Assembly: GCF_023856365.1 (NCBI RefSeq)
Contig: NC_064539.1
Coordinates: forward strand, 17,125,519-17,189,518
Direction: 5' to 3'
Origin: Brienomyrus brachyistius
Taxonomy: Eukaryota > Chordata > Actinopteri > Osteoglossiformes > Mormyridae
DNA length: 64,000 bases
Part shown: positions 15,501 through 30,500 of the stretch, piece by piece
Position numbering within the stretch: the stretch's first letter is position 1
Layout: the number at the start of each line of letters is the position of its first letter
Translations under genes and position numbers: made by a program
Notes under the pieces: model-generated
What the model was told of the DNA's origin: nothing
Seen by the model: the letters and a program-made list of their open reading frames with translations, nothing else
Database searches by the model: none

Positions 15501-18500
15501 AGAGTGAAAGATAGAACTACTCTGATCAATAATTGCTTACATTTAGGTTTTATTTAAATGCAGTTACTGTAACTCCACCTAACCCATCGTTAAACTGCGT
15601 GCAGTCAGGAAGACGCAAGTGCAGTGGTGCCATTACGTAAACAGCACTATAATCTTTTCCTGTGCAGCGCTCAATGGTCCGTAGTCTCAGAAAAAGTGTG
15701 TTGTACAGAATTAGCCAATGGTGTTAATTGCAGCAGTTAAACCTTCCAGAACAGCATAAAAGATGACAGAGGCCCTGCCCAGAGACCTGTCTGAAAAACC
15801 ACTAGCTTAAATTTAGCAAGAACACCTCCTGCATCTCATACCAAACTAGGTGCACAAAACTACTCTTTAGTGACATTTAACATTGTTTTCCTTTTCTGTA
15901 ACAGAGAGCATTTTGTAGGAAGTTCCATGCCACCAACCATTCTTAAAATCTGTATTTATTTTTAGAAAGTCACGTTAAAGTTATTTTGTGACAACAGTAC
16001 AATTACAGCAGTTTTGAAGCAAATACCATCATAAGCAAAACAAACACTATTCCATTTAATTCTTTGAGTTTGATATTATACATAATGTTTTACAGGGTAA
16101 GGTCAAAGCAAAAACTAGCACAACCAGCCATTAAAATGTAATTTCTTGGACAGGATCCTGCCATGTTTTAACAGACCAGAGTCCCAGTTCATCCAGTATA
16201 ACGCAGATTGTCAAACATGTACACATTCATTCAACAGCAACAATAGTGACAAAAGGACAAATTCATGCTTATCATTCCTGCCATGCAAATATGTCCCACA
16301 AGCCCAGAGTGCCTAACACTGTCAGGTGGCGTAAAAGGGTAACTAAGCGATAAAACTCAAAGATGTTTAACAGGCTACTGGCGAACCCAGGAATAATGTG
16401 TGCAAAATTCAAGGCAAGCATTAACTAACTTAGTTACACATTATTCTTCAAAATGGATCTCTCGTTAATGTATCAAAAGTCTGGGTCCTTCTCAGACAAT
16501 GAATTGTCATACACACACACAGGCGACAGGCACGAGATGAATACCACCTCCGGCTTGCCCTCATTATTATTTCATGTGGCATTCAAGTGCTCTCCCCCAC
16601 CCCATTCTAAAAATCACAGGCTTTCCTCAACATAAGGGCCAAATTCACACACAATTCCTGAGTCATTTTGTCAGGGAATAAAAATAAACCAATGACCAAG
16701 CAAGACTTCCAAATTTGGTGAAAACTCATCCAAAGAAACAAAGGCTACTGACCCGAATCCAAAGCGCGTGTGAGTGTGTATATATAAATACCAGTAACAT
16801 ATTTTCAATATAACAGGTATATAAGTCTGTGTGATGAACCTCTAACGCTGACGTGCAAAGCACTCAGATCTTGCAGTGTGGAGCCAAGCCTAGCAGAGCA
16901 TCTCCTGCCTCTCCTGCCATGAATCCACCTTTCCCAGCTGCACATGACCTCACCCTACTAGTTAATAGGGTGCGGCAGGAAATACCCACTTAAATGTATA
17001 AGGGGGGGGGCATTATCTTCACAGGGGACAGGAAGAGCAGGTGGAACCAAAGTGCTGTCCCTGGAGATAAGGGAGTGTCAGGCCGACGCGCCGCAAGTTG
17101 GCAGCCCCCCTCTGCTCCCCCTCTCCCAGGACACAACGGGAGCCGCCGACACGTCGTAGGCGCCGGTTACAGTTTCCCCCTGCGTGGGCGCTGCCTGTCC
17201 CTAGTGACACGTGGGGACCGGAGCGCCACTTCCTTTGTGTCTGGGCTGCGGCACGCGCTGGCAGAGACCCAGCCCTTCCGCGGGTGCGGCGGGAGGGGGG
17301 CGACTACAAGCTGTGCTCGCCGGCTGGTACCTTCGGTCCCGGGGTGCTGTCAAGCGCGGGAAGGCAGGCTGGCACGCAGAGGCTGCCCTTTTCGACATGT
17401 GCCAAAACCTGCCCTGCTAGACGGTAACACCAGGAAGGGGCACAGCACAACTTAAAATATTAAAATACAGTGCCCCCCCAGGGGCAGTACTGTGCAGGCC
17501 CTTCACGGACAGCCGGAGAAGGGCCTTTCGCCTCATCTTTGCAGGAACTTTTCTACTTACGGTTCAAATTTTGCCATTTAACTAACATGTTTTGTCACAA
17601 AACATCAAAAAGGACCTTATTAGAACTGAAAATTCAGCTTGATACAATAACATACAGTGCTTTATAACAACCACACAGTTTGCTATGTACCAGTCAGTCA
17701 TTCTGAGATTTTCATTTCAGGCACTGTTTATATATTTCAGTTTATCATCCATCACGATTGATCACGTCACGTTCACAGTGCTACTGGATTCTTTGAGGTC
17801 TTTCTTACTTCTGCAGTGCCCTCCATGATGATTGGGTCAAAGACACATTGTTCCTCGATTTACTCCTCTGCTCCACAGTTTAAAATTTCAAATCAAACTA
17901 TTCGGATATGATGAATGCGCACTTTCCAGACTTTAATACAAAACCATTTGCATACGTTTTGGTTTCACCATGTAGAAATTACACCACTTTTTATGCATAG
18001 ACCCCCTATTTCAGGGCTTCGGTATGTTTGGGACATGTCTTTGCCCCAGACATTATGGAGGGCACTGTGATCTCTCAAGGGTGATAAGTCAAAACCACAA
18101 CTGAAACAAGCATTTAAACTGCAGCAGATCTGATCACAGTGAATGAGGAGCATTCTGAGCATTTCTGGCAGGACTATTCAAGCATGCGTGTTTCAGGACT
18201 GTTCAGTCTTGTTTAATATGGATTAATAGTCTTCAATATTCACTCTGCTCATTTAAATACAAATCTCATCCTGTGTGAAGACACCGCACCCCCTTCAAGT
18301 CCTTTGTTAACACTGCCTCGCGCGGGTAACAGTAATCCAGAGGAGAGCCCTCACTCCCTTTAGGTGTCACACATACGACGACAGCCCAAAAGCTGCCAGT
18401 GAGCCAGTGGTTTCCATGGAAACCAGGCAGTGGGGCGGTAGGATGCATGTGGCTCTGTGCTGCGTCTGCCATGTTCAGCAGCATTTTCACACAATTGTGT

Positions 18501-21500
18501 GAAAGGATTTGAGCTGGGTGAATATTAACATCTGCTTATGCACTGATTTCTCCACAATCCTTCCGCGTCCGTCAATGGCACGTGTCTGCTGTGGGGAAGA
18601 CAGCCGATTGGTCGGGGAAGGACCAACCAACAGTGCTGCGTTTCCATGGTAGCTGGGTTGGGCTGTGCAGTAGGCTTCACAAAGGCACCTGCTTTGGTGA
18701 AAGAACACATATGGCCAGGGAGAGGGCACAAGCTGCAGAGAGGAAGAGACTGACTACACCCACTCCGCAATCTCCTATCCCATTGAGAAATGCAAATACG
18801 CTCACCAGCGTGGCTGGAAGCAAACCACAGAGGGAACTAGAACAGGCTGACCGCTTTACGTTGGGGGGAGAGAAAGAAGCAAACGTAAACCAACCTACTG
18901 ACATTCCCAGACAGCCTCTAATACAAACCGAAACACAAATCCATATTTATAACCGTCAAAGTAGGTTGTTGTGGTAAATTATTAATCAGCTGACTTTAAG
19001 CAATGATTTTGCCCACTTATGCCACATGAAATTCACATAAAACAATCGTGGTGACCCAGCAGGCTTTGGAGCACACCTTACGGCACAAAAAAACGAATCC
19101 CTTCTTCTGTTTATAACCTCTACACAACACACTTCCAACATCAAATGCAAATAAACCAGCTTAGATTAATATATTAGGGCTGATCAGCGAAGCCTTTTTA
19201 CAGACAAAATCAGGCCAACTACATTACCTTCCTAACCACAGGAGGAAGGCCAAAGAGGGTCACCAGGACAGACTGTGGTTTGGATGGACTGATCCAAGCA
19301 AGTTCACAGCATCTTACAGCAGAATTCAGACTCATCTAAAATCTTACCGTGAACCAGTGAGTGAACATTATTCTACCATTTGGAAAACATCCATGCAGTC
19401 ACTACCCAAAATTCCCAAAATATCTTTTTACATAAGACTTACTGAAGCACCACAGAACTATAGTACAAAGTATACAGCAGAGAATTCTAAATGGGTGTGG
19501 CAGCACACAGACCAACAGCCCACTAATCTGTGCCACTTAGTTGTTTTGCATCGGAAACAGCCTGAATAAAAAGCAGAGGCCAGAATAACATTTGAGCCAG
19601 AGAACATGGCATGTGGTGCAGCTATGACAAGCCGAAGGCCACCTAGGGCGTTTGCGTCCTTATTTGAATACTACAGTATTATTGTGCACGATTCAGCTCG
19701 GTAAAGGAAATTCAGATGAATAATGCAAAACATGTGGTGGCTGGGGCGGTTGGTCACCCAGAGAAAGCGAGCGGCTGCCGGAACGAGCGAGCAGCGGAAA
19801 TCGCGAAGGAGGCTGGGCGCTGCGGACGAGGTCGGAGTGGGCCACTCCACATGAGCCGCGGCACTCCCTGCTGCAAAATGCTGCTAAACTGGCACCACAA
19901 CAGAGGGTAGATGCTTTCCTCCATTTCCCATAATCTGCCACGCTGCTAACAGTATGACCATAGTACTCGGTATAGATGCACACTCCAAAACATACCAAGA
20001 TGAAAAAAAAATTTGGATAACAGTATTATAATGGCTGGCATCTGACCAGGCTTATCTCTCATATCATCAATACATTAAACAAGGAAACGACACTGACAGA
20101 CCATCTGACAATGCAAAACGGAAGGCAAAGCACACAGTGCTTCAGACACTCTGCCCTAACAAAGCCAATAAAAATGCTTAAGAACTGGCATTGTAATCAT
20201 GCCCAGAAAGCAATAAGCAGCCACTGTAACGAGCAGCACATATCCTCTACCTCACCCGGCGTGCTTTCAAGTACAGACACAGTACTGAAAAAACAAGCAG
20301 TATCATATTCAGTTTTGTGCCAGTCAAACCCCATTTACGATGACATGTGGTTGCCCTCCAACAATGAACAATGGCCACATTTACCAGTCAGACTTCGATA
20401 AGACATCACAGCAGGAAGTGCTTTGCCCACCAGGACTCAGCTATGTTATTATAATAAGACTGGACACCAGGCTGGGCACAGAGGGCACCCAGAACTCCCA
20501 GAGAACTTGCAGAATGCCATTCAGAGGCCTTCCCTCCCCAGGCTCACTTCCACAGTGCATATAGGGACACGAGAGCACGAAAGGTAATGGGGATTCACAC
20601 ATCCTGAGACACTCACCATCTTAATAGGCGCACAGCCCAGGTCTGACTCGGAGACGGGTGAGTCGTCGCTCTCCATCACGTAGATGCCCTTGCGGGACAG
20701 CACCTGGACGACAGACTGGTGTGACTGCAAAGAGGCAGCCTGGTCACCCTTCAGGATGAGGGCACAGACGCGGCAATAGAGCTCGCCGGAGAGCAGAAGC
20801 CGGATCACAGGTGGTTTGATGTGCTCCTGTTCATACTGATCTGTGTAGAAGGGGTCCCGCAGCTCTTCCGGAATGTGCTCTGGAGGGCAGAGAACAGGCA
20901 CGTCAGTCAACTAACAGTGTCATACACACTATGATATAGTGCACATTCAAAAGTAGCAAAGCAAGTTAATATAATGCCTTTTAAACAGGGAAGGGGTTCG
21001 GGAAATGCACATGCTTAAAGTTATCAGAAAATGGTAGGGAGGGGCGCCGATCCACATTTTTTCAATTCCGATCGATTCCCACACACAACTGCCAATACCA
21101 ATAAAGATTCTGATACAAGAGCTCTTTTTACTTTAATATTTTAATATAAATAAATGTTTATACTCTACATAATATTTTTTTTAAACTAGCAAATGCAGAT
21201 GAAAAAATGTATGCAAAAAAAATTCTTTAGACTACTAGAAACATGCATAACGTACTGTTCCACCTAATTTGCAAATCTTGTTTTAAGTATTTTTGAGGCA
21301 TTCGGAGTTTGAATATCTTCCAAGAGAGTAAATGCAAGCGGCTAATCCTTAAAATGCCCCACAATGTTTCTCCCACTGGCAACAGCGTCACTTACACTCC
21401 ACTGTGATTACAGCCCCTCCCATATCACCAGCTGTACTGCGCGAAACAGCCCAAGCTGGCGACTCCCAAACCATCCGCTGCTTTTTTCATTACTCGCATT

Positions 21501-24500
21501 GTCTCACACAATTGCGTTCGCTTTGTTTAGTGGGGTTTTCCACTAAATGCTGCTTCCACCTCTGAAAACTTTATTTTTACAAAGATTGCAAAACTGCTGT
21601 GCTACTAATTGTTAAAACCGCAAAACACTTCCAGATCATCACCCTCTGATGTTCTTATACTCCCATTGCAAAGGGTTTGTGCATGACATCACAGCAGGCG
21701 AAGTCAGTGCGCTCACACCCACTGAGTGGCTAAAAGACTGAGCCGCGGCGTTAGCGTTCGGCTTCAATGCTGCCAAAGCATCTCGAGCTGTCGTGTGATT
21801 GATTGCAAAAATCGATTTTACAAAAAATAGGAGCTATCATTTCACACACTGCCAGAAACTAAGTGAGTGAGTGTCAGACATGGATCAGTCACATATGGCC
21901 AATAACCAATCCGTATAATAGGCTGGTATCGGTGCCGATATCCGATATTCAGATCGGTATGAACACCCCTAGAAAAAGGTTTGGTTAATTCACCTACATT
22001 AAAGAGATAAGCGGCATATTAACACAAACTGAAATAACTGGGTCTTAACCCAGGTATTAACACAGAAAAGTTCTAGTGCTCACAACTCCAGAATTCTACA
22101 AAATTCTACAAAAGAAATTTGCTAAATTTTGACAGACAGGTCTAAGTGAATCACGGAAGAGAGAAAAGGCGCAGAGTTTCCCAGTCCAGGACAACGCAGC
22201 AGGAAGTCTTCAGCTCCGGTACCCTTATTCAATAATAAATCAGCCATCCTTATTTTTTTTAACTAAAATAAACCTGAATGTAAACTTTTACAAACCTGCT
22301 CAACCACAACTGTATTATCCTAAAACACACAGGGTTTCACATTCACCAGTATCTTTACTAAGACACGTAGATTTAAATGCAAGTTTAGGATCAGCATAAG
22401 GTTACACTAACACAAAGGTAACCTCATCCTAACCCAACATATGCAACTTTTACCTGCATGAAGCAAATTCAGACCAAGTGCAGAGAAGCCATACAACTCA
22501 ATAACAGGCCAAGCTAAATTAATACCAAAGATCACCTTACGGTTTCACCGGCTTGGTTTAAATATTTACAGTTTTAATTCGGACAGACCTGGGACCTGAG
22601 CTTTAGGTTTAAAACTGCCGAGACAAATCAGCTGCACTTTGATGCACTGTCGTTTAAATGAATCAATGCTGGTGAACTTAAAACCCCTTCAGCAACATGT
22701 GGGACTTAGTCTGCTGCGTACTGCTTCATGCGTGAAGTCATTTACGATAAGCCTAAGCTCATGTCAGAAAATTATTATTCATTAATCTAAAAACAAATAT
22801 CTATAGACCTTCTCCAGAACATGGGGGAGGGGGCTGTATCATCTCCGGAGATCCTCTATCTTCTGATTTGTTCTGCGGCCGCTTGTCATGATTCAGAGCC
22901 ATCGCTCACACAGCCTGAAGGCAACAGAGCCAGCAGGGCGATGTGCAGTAGCTCTTGCATGTCTGTTGCAAGTCTCTGTGAGTCCCATGCAGAACACTGA
23001 TTCAAAGGGACGAATGAGACCTTGTCGCCGTGCTAATCTCCATGCTTACTCAGTAGAGGGCTAGAGATCTCCCGCCTGATATAGTCACACATTATAGGCA
23101 TCCAAATCCCCAAAACTCTTAATCATCAGACTGTAAGGAGACTCACAACAACAGAGGGTAAGAAGGGGCCAGTAGGACAAAAGAATTAAATCCTCCTGTA
23201 CGTGACTGGTAAACAACACGCCAATGGTATCAAAAGGTAAGGGGCTGGAACTTTAAAAAGGCAGGCGTAGAAGCACTAATGCCACCATCGCAGCCCAGGC
23301 CAACGGGGGCACATTTATTCACCAGGAATGGACAGCATCAATTACAAAAGGTGGCTAAAACTGACAGTCTATGATCCATGCATGTGATGATGGATGGAAA
23401 GCAACTTTCAACCACAGAACCAACTCTGAAGTTGGTCTTAAACACACACAAAAATATAAAAACTGGTCATTAGCTTGATCATACTAATATAATCAACGTA
23501 ATAAACTGGACACATCATACTGATTATAAAAGTAGTCAGCAGCAGCCTGTGTTGCGGCAGCCTCCCAGGGCCTGGAGTTACGCTGAAGGAAGGCATGCGG
23601 CTGAAGGCCGTCACGGCGCAGCAGTGATGCCCATGTGAACCCCGACAGAGCCTAAGATGCGTTCACTTCCCCCACTGCCCAAATGCCACCAGCCTCCTGA
23701 CAGTTTGGTGCAAAAACGACTTGGCAGCGTGTCAGGTAGGGTCCTAGGGGAAATAGCACGACACTCTGCAGACCCCTCCCAATACCCAGACCTTTGTTCT
23801 TCCCTGCTGCAAAGCTCATCAAGGCATAACAAGACATCGACCACAATCTACACTGGCATTAACCAGGTTCATTGTATTGTGGTTTTGCTACGCTGCATCA
23901 ATCAGTAATGCCTCCAATTTCTAGGTCTATCTTAGCAGATTGTTATTCTACAATTCCAACCAACAAAAGCTGTTTTAACATCAGTGGTCAATGTGCAGAT
24001 TGTTAGCAGACCAAGAAATTTAAAGTGGGATAGTCTAAACATTTAAAAAAATAAGCCAAAAATCACTAGAACACCAACAGCAGAATACAGTGAATGAGCA
24101 AATCAGCACTAGCAGCTCAGCTGTTCACAAATCCTCCGACATCAGCAACAAAAGACCCCGCAGTAAATCCAATCCGCCAACACTGACATCATCAGCAAGA
24201 GCAGAAACAACACAGAGGCCGGTCATCATACAGCAGCACAGACGGAGGCACCGCGAACCCATATGGGTGCGTTCACAAAGAATCTCCCACATTTCCACCA
24301 GGGGCTCCCTAACCCAGTCTGTCACTCTATTACTGATTCTCAGCAGCAGTCTTGGTGACCCCCTGGCAGTGCTACTTTATCACTCCTAAATCACTTAACA
24401 TGATTCTCTCTCAAAATGACCAAACTAAATTATGACATGACTAAATACATTAAGAAGCTTTCATCCACATTTTTTCAGTTCCAATCCCATTCCTATACAC

Positions 24501-27500
24501 AACTGCTGAAGCATTGATACAGGTTCTGATGCAAGAGCTCATTTTACTTTAATGTTAAAATATTACATGAATTTTATATATAACAATTTTAAACTGGTAA
24601 ATCCAAATGAAAAAAAATCCAAAAAGGTCAAAAAGATTTTAATTAGGCTACTAGAAACATACACAGCGTACTGTTCCATCTCATTTGTTCATTTTGTTTT
24701 AAGCAATTTTGAGGCATTTGCTGTTCAGTGTGAATATCTTCCAAGGGAGTATATGCAAGTGGCGAATGCTTAAAATGCCCCAGAATGTTTCCCCCACTGG
24801 CAACAGCATCACTTACACTTCGCTGCGATCGCAGCCCCTCGTGTGTCACCAGCTGTACTGAGTGAGTGAAACAGCCCAAGCCGGCGACTCCCAAACCATC
24901 CACTGCTTTTTCATATTACTCACATTGTCTCGCACAGTCACATGCACTTTGTTTAGTGGGATTTTCCACTAAATGTTACTTCTACCTCTCAAAACATCTT
25001 TTTACAAAGACTGCAAACTACTGTGCTGCTAGTTGTTGTGCACTCCCAGACCGTCACCCTCCTATCTACTGTTCGTACACTCCGCCGACTGCAAAGGGTA
25101 TGCGCATGATGTCACAGCGGGCGGAAGCCACCACGCTCACAACCACTGAGTGGCAGATAAACTGACAGGTAGCATTAGTGGTCAGCTCGAAAGCCTCAAA
25201 AAACACATCTAAAAAGAGCTGTCATTAGATTGATGGTATGAATCAATTTAACAAGAAATATGAGCTCTCTTTTCAGACTGCCGAAAACTAAATAAGTATT
25301 GGATGTGGCTCTGTCACATATGGCTGATTCCAGATCTGTCTCACTGGTATGAATCAGTGCTGATACGAATCCAAATATCAAATTGGTACTCAGTGGGCTA
25401 AACCTCTGTGCCTGTGATCAGAGGGTTGTTGGTTTGAGCCCGGCCTTGGCAAGTCTGTGGGTCCATGTTCAAGACCCTTGACCCCCAGTTCCCTGGGCGC
25501 CACTATGGGTGGCTGCCATTCACAGCCAGCTCACTCTCACTTACAGAGAGCAAGATGGGGGAGGTGTAAAGAGGATTTTCCCATGGAGATCAATAAAAAA
25601 AGTATCAATCATTATGTGTTGGACTGCATATATTCGTTTTATTAAACTGAAGAATTACTCAACTTCAATAAATTGTATCACAGTTAGAAAAAGTTAAACG
25701 TTAAATTAGCACAAACCAGCAACAAAGTTCCATCGCCACTATTGTCTTCCACAAACTTTGCATGACATAATGAGGGAAGAAAAGTGCCATGTCATTTTAA
25801 AATCGTGACTCATTCAATAAAGAGCACAATCAATTAAAAGCTCTGCTAGAAGGAGAAAAGGACATATGAGGACAAGGACTGGTTTGAGCACATCTCCAAA
25901 CTTTCCCCAGTACACCAAGGGAAAATGAAGACATTGTTGATTTCACCAGTAAACAACCAGTATCATTTTCATTCAAAACTCTACGTCAGTTCAAAGGAAT
26001 TAAAGGTGCGCATATTGCTTTTCTTCATAAACACTGTAACAGGCAGTTATAAATTGCATATTAATTATTGTGCACAGAGCAACATTTGTTTCCATATTTC
26101 AAATCAATGAACTGTAGCATGTGAATCCCCTGGGCACCCAGCTGCAAGCTCCTCTGACTAGCTACATGGTGAGGGGGGGTGAGATCCAAGGTCATCCCTG
26201 TTAACGCTTCTCTAGAGAAGCGAAACCCGGGCAGCTTATAGGACAACTTAGGCTTAATGATAATGGGGGCAGGGATTCACATTGCAATATTTGAAAAATT
26301 TGCGACAGATTCTGATATTTGTTTTATAAAGTAGTCAAAAATTTAAACTTACAGACTATTGTCAAATATAACTGAGCCTATCATATAGGTTGGTGTTGCC
26401 AAGAGTTGTGCATTCAAAGAAGTGCAAAAAAATTTATTTTGCTCAATGTCGTCCCTATGGAATCCAAAACATTTCCATATCACTGAAGGTTAATGTCATT
26501 TGGTGACCAGTTGTTCTTTGTGTTTCTCCTCCTCACAAATGCACTACACTGTCAATGAGTGAGTCAGACAGCAAGAGGACAAGTCATTATAATTATTGGC
26601 TTGGAGAGCGCACAGAGAACTCGTGCAGTACAACTGTAGTAAAGAGACTGATTTTTTACACATATACTAAAGAAAAGAATCAATTATTGAAATTGCACAA
26701 CCTGCTAATATTTGCTTTCTATGAATAAAAATGCTACACCAAAACAAATCAACTGATCACTGCAGTTCTTGCAAGGTGACAACTGCATGTGCATAAAACG
26801 TGATTCAGTATTAGCATCACACATCATGCAGGGCTAGTACAAACTAGCTGATGTGTTGAATGCAAGCACAACAAAATTGCAATTGCATAAACCGCATGGC
26901 GAAAAAAACCGACAATATTCATTTATACTACACATCAATGATATAGATTTCATTTAAAAAAATATTTCTACTAAAGAAACACTAAGAGTTAAAAATCAAA
27001 CACTGGTAACAAAACCAAATATGTCTTTTAATAGCCGGTTGAGTCTAAATCGGCAAGTCCCTTCTCGTTTGGAGTCTAATCCCAAGACCGGCCTCACCTT
27101 TCCTTTTGTGTCACGTGCAGTAGAAAAGCCACACACCTCAGCCACACACAGCGGGGGTGTAACAGCTAACAAAATGCACAAACTTTAGTACAAACCTCAG
27201 TTGTGGGGTCACAGTTCTGTGCCATTTTGGTACGGCAGGGAAAACAAACTGTTTTGAAATAACTTACTATTAAAACCGCAAACTCAAGTCTTGGTCTTAA
27301 CTACTAGAATGTCACAGAGTGAAGTAGTGGTTTCAGAGAAAAACATCGTTAAACGGTACTTTTTTTTTTTTTTAAACCAAAAAATTCCAACGTTCGTTTC
27401 ATTGTTACCAAAGGGCCAAGCAAAAGCGAGATTCCATGTGGACTGGACTTGGGTAGGTGACATCCTGTGCAGAATCATCCCCAACCCGTGTCATGATGAC

Positions 27501-30500
27501 GACAGCCTCACATCAGCTCTCTGCTCTTATCACACTATCTCCCTCACACACGCAACAATAGGGACGAGTATCATTTTAATTTTATCAATTCCAAATCTGA
27601 TTCCAATTCTGCTCATGAAATTCAGTTCTTATCGATTCTCTGTTGGGGGGAGGGGAAGGGGGGGGGATTGTCAAAATGTTACAATAGCAAAACGCTGCAT
27701 TTGTTCTCTTTAATGAGCTCAATTTTTACAACAAATGTCACTTGAAGCAGTTATGTCATTTACATATATTGTACTAAACAGTGTGTTTTAAGATAAGGTT
27801 AAACAACCGCAGTCTGAATCTTGGACGTCTGTTTGCCACTGATGTCAGTAATACTTTACATGTCTGAGTAATCTGCCTAGACTGGAGGGTATGCAGGTCC
27901 AGTTTCAATCGGTAAATAAGTTGGGTCTGATCCATGACACAGCTGAATACCAGAAGGTACATAAAGCTAAATTAATGAAATAATGACCAAATGAATATAT
28001 ACATACACTTTCCTTCCACAGCCATGCGTTTAAAAACAGATGATATCCACTAAAGCTATGGTTATTACACATTTGGCGTATACGTTTGTACATAAAGGCC
28101 GGCCTTTTGCTGTACATTTTTGAGTTGCACGAACTGCACTAATGTGTTTTGAGGCTACTCAATATGCCCAAGAGCAATAATACCGTGAACCCTGTTTCTG
28201 AAAAGCCACAGGGATTAATGGGGGATGTAAAGGCGTAAAATTCTATTTATTAATGATTTAGCTTCTGAAATGAAAGTAATGGTGACAGAACTCACACCAC
28301 GGTATACGGATGAGTCAGTGAAGTCTGAGCAGGATGGAGGGGGCTGCTGACTCCTGACACATCAGCTGTGAGTGAGTGACGAGTCTCTTTGGGCCAGTGG
28401 TTCTCAAACTCGGTCCTCGGGCCCCACTGCGCTGCTTGTTTTCCAGTTATCCCTGCCCTACACACTGCTGATTGACTGAACACACCTGATCCAGGTAATC
28501 AGAAGCTGAAAGATAGTTGGGACTTGTGTGTGGGGCAGGGACAGTAGGAAAACAAGCAGACTCACCAAAAAATTGATGGCTGAGCTCCAAAACTTTGACA
28601 AGCTGCATGCGTAACGATCAGGAGATACTCGTTTGTACGTTACTTTGGACAAAAATGTCTGGAAAATAAATGCTATAAAGGGCTAGAACATATAGCACAG
28701 AACACAGGTACAGCTCTGTCTCCAATCTCAAGTTCAACACCCAACACCTGATGTGTCTTGACTTTCTTCCACGCAACTTTAGTGTCTAAAAACAGCATAT
28801 TACAAAAACACAGCGGTTATTTCCTTCCCTAGTATGGATAAACACTTCTGGGAGTCAGAGAGAACACCCAAGTTGACCTACTGTGAGCACAGCAGTCCAA
28901 CCCCTGCCATTCATTCAAAGGACCCCAAAGGACCACACATACAGGAAATCTAACCTTAGACAAAGATGAACACAGCAGTAGCATTTCATTGACAGTTGTT
29001 CTCTATTAAATATGCATAATCTAGGCGCCTGCATATGGTAAGAAATAGGTCATCTGCCGCACATAAGACCGATCCTCCTCCGCGCCGTAACCACACCCTC
29101 TGCAGAAGGTTAATGCTTGATGAGCAGCACCGCTCCACCCACCGCTGCCTACAAGGCAGGCCTTAACCTTTCAGGTAGTCTACGTGCAGTATTAGCCTAT
29201 GATAAAATTACAAATCAAAATTGTTCAAGTCACCAAGAGAGCTGCTAAATGCTACGGTTCCAAATAAGATGTAGAATTCAAGCCAGGACAAAAATAGACG
29301 GAATATATAGATCTCTATTTTCTGCAACACAGTTGGGTTGTTTTCCCCAACTTAGATGCTGCACTGTCCTGGAAACCAATTATAAAAACATCTCTGGTAT
29401 AACTGCATTTTAATCCACAGACATTAAAAAAAACTCCATTTTCCCACTGGGGGACACTTCTGCAGTAGTTGCTGAAGCAATGTATCTGAGCCAGGGCTCA
29501 GTCAGTACATTCCAAGTCAAACTCCTCTAGTGATATTAGCCGCATTCGCCACTAACACACAAAAACCACATCTACAACCTCTCTGCATCTATGGGTATCC
29601 TATCGAGTCACGAGCGAACGCATTTATGTCCGAGGTCCATAGTAAATAATATACAACTTAAAGCAGATGTAGTAGGACATTACTGGGTGTATCGCTTAGT
29701 GCAACCAGTGCAGGAGAACGGGCAGCACTGCCAGCTGTATAATGACCCCACTGTCCATATCTAACTGGTAATACAGTATGCATGCAGTAATGTATATGGA
29801 CAGCTACAATAAGCAGACGATACAGATATAGTACCTGTACTGTGTCATTTCCTTACACAAACGTAAATACACTGCACTGTACAATAAAATTTCCCAGCAG
29901 CTTCAGATACTGTCTTTCTCGATTCCCATTGTTTGTGACTGCCTGCGTCGCAATTTTGTACTGCAATTCATGCTTTATTTTTCCATGAAGTTTAAGGGCA
30001 CTCATTCTATTATAGTGTTCTATTTTTATATTTACACAGAGATTCAGACTAAAAGATATACGATTTATTGTTATTGGCTGATATTCGTTAAAATTTTTTT
30101 TATCAATATTAAAAGCAAGCAGCACCAGAGTTAAAGATTAGCTACTAAAATAATAGAGGTGATTGCATTGGGCAATCTGTCATTTTCTGTAGTGGAGGAC
30201 GAGGAATTTTGTCAGCTCACTTGCAGTTCAGAGGTAGTGTTGCCACTTTCAATCGGAAGAAATTAGGGACCCATCCCATAAAACACCCAGCAAGTAGCTC
30301 AGAGGGAGGCCAATAACAGCAATATTAGTCAAAAATGCCGTATTTTGACTACGGAGAAAATTTCCATATCACTGCACTACTAGTTTAGACTGCACTCATA
30401 GTATCCCAGTGTAACAATGAATGAAAATACAAAGCCTTACCTCAACACATAAAATAATTTTCCTGCATTTAAGGATCTCCCTTGCAAAACCTTGGGAAAA

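Noticed and set aside
16994..17455. 153-codon plus-strand frame in the CpG patch
   Set aside because: GC-rich DNA leaves frames open on both strands; no family resemblance and no splice signals that would place it in a transcript.
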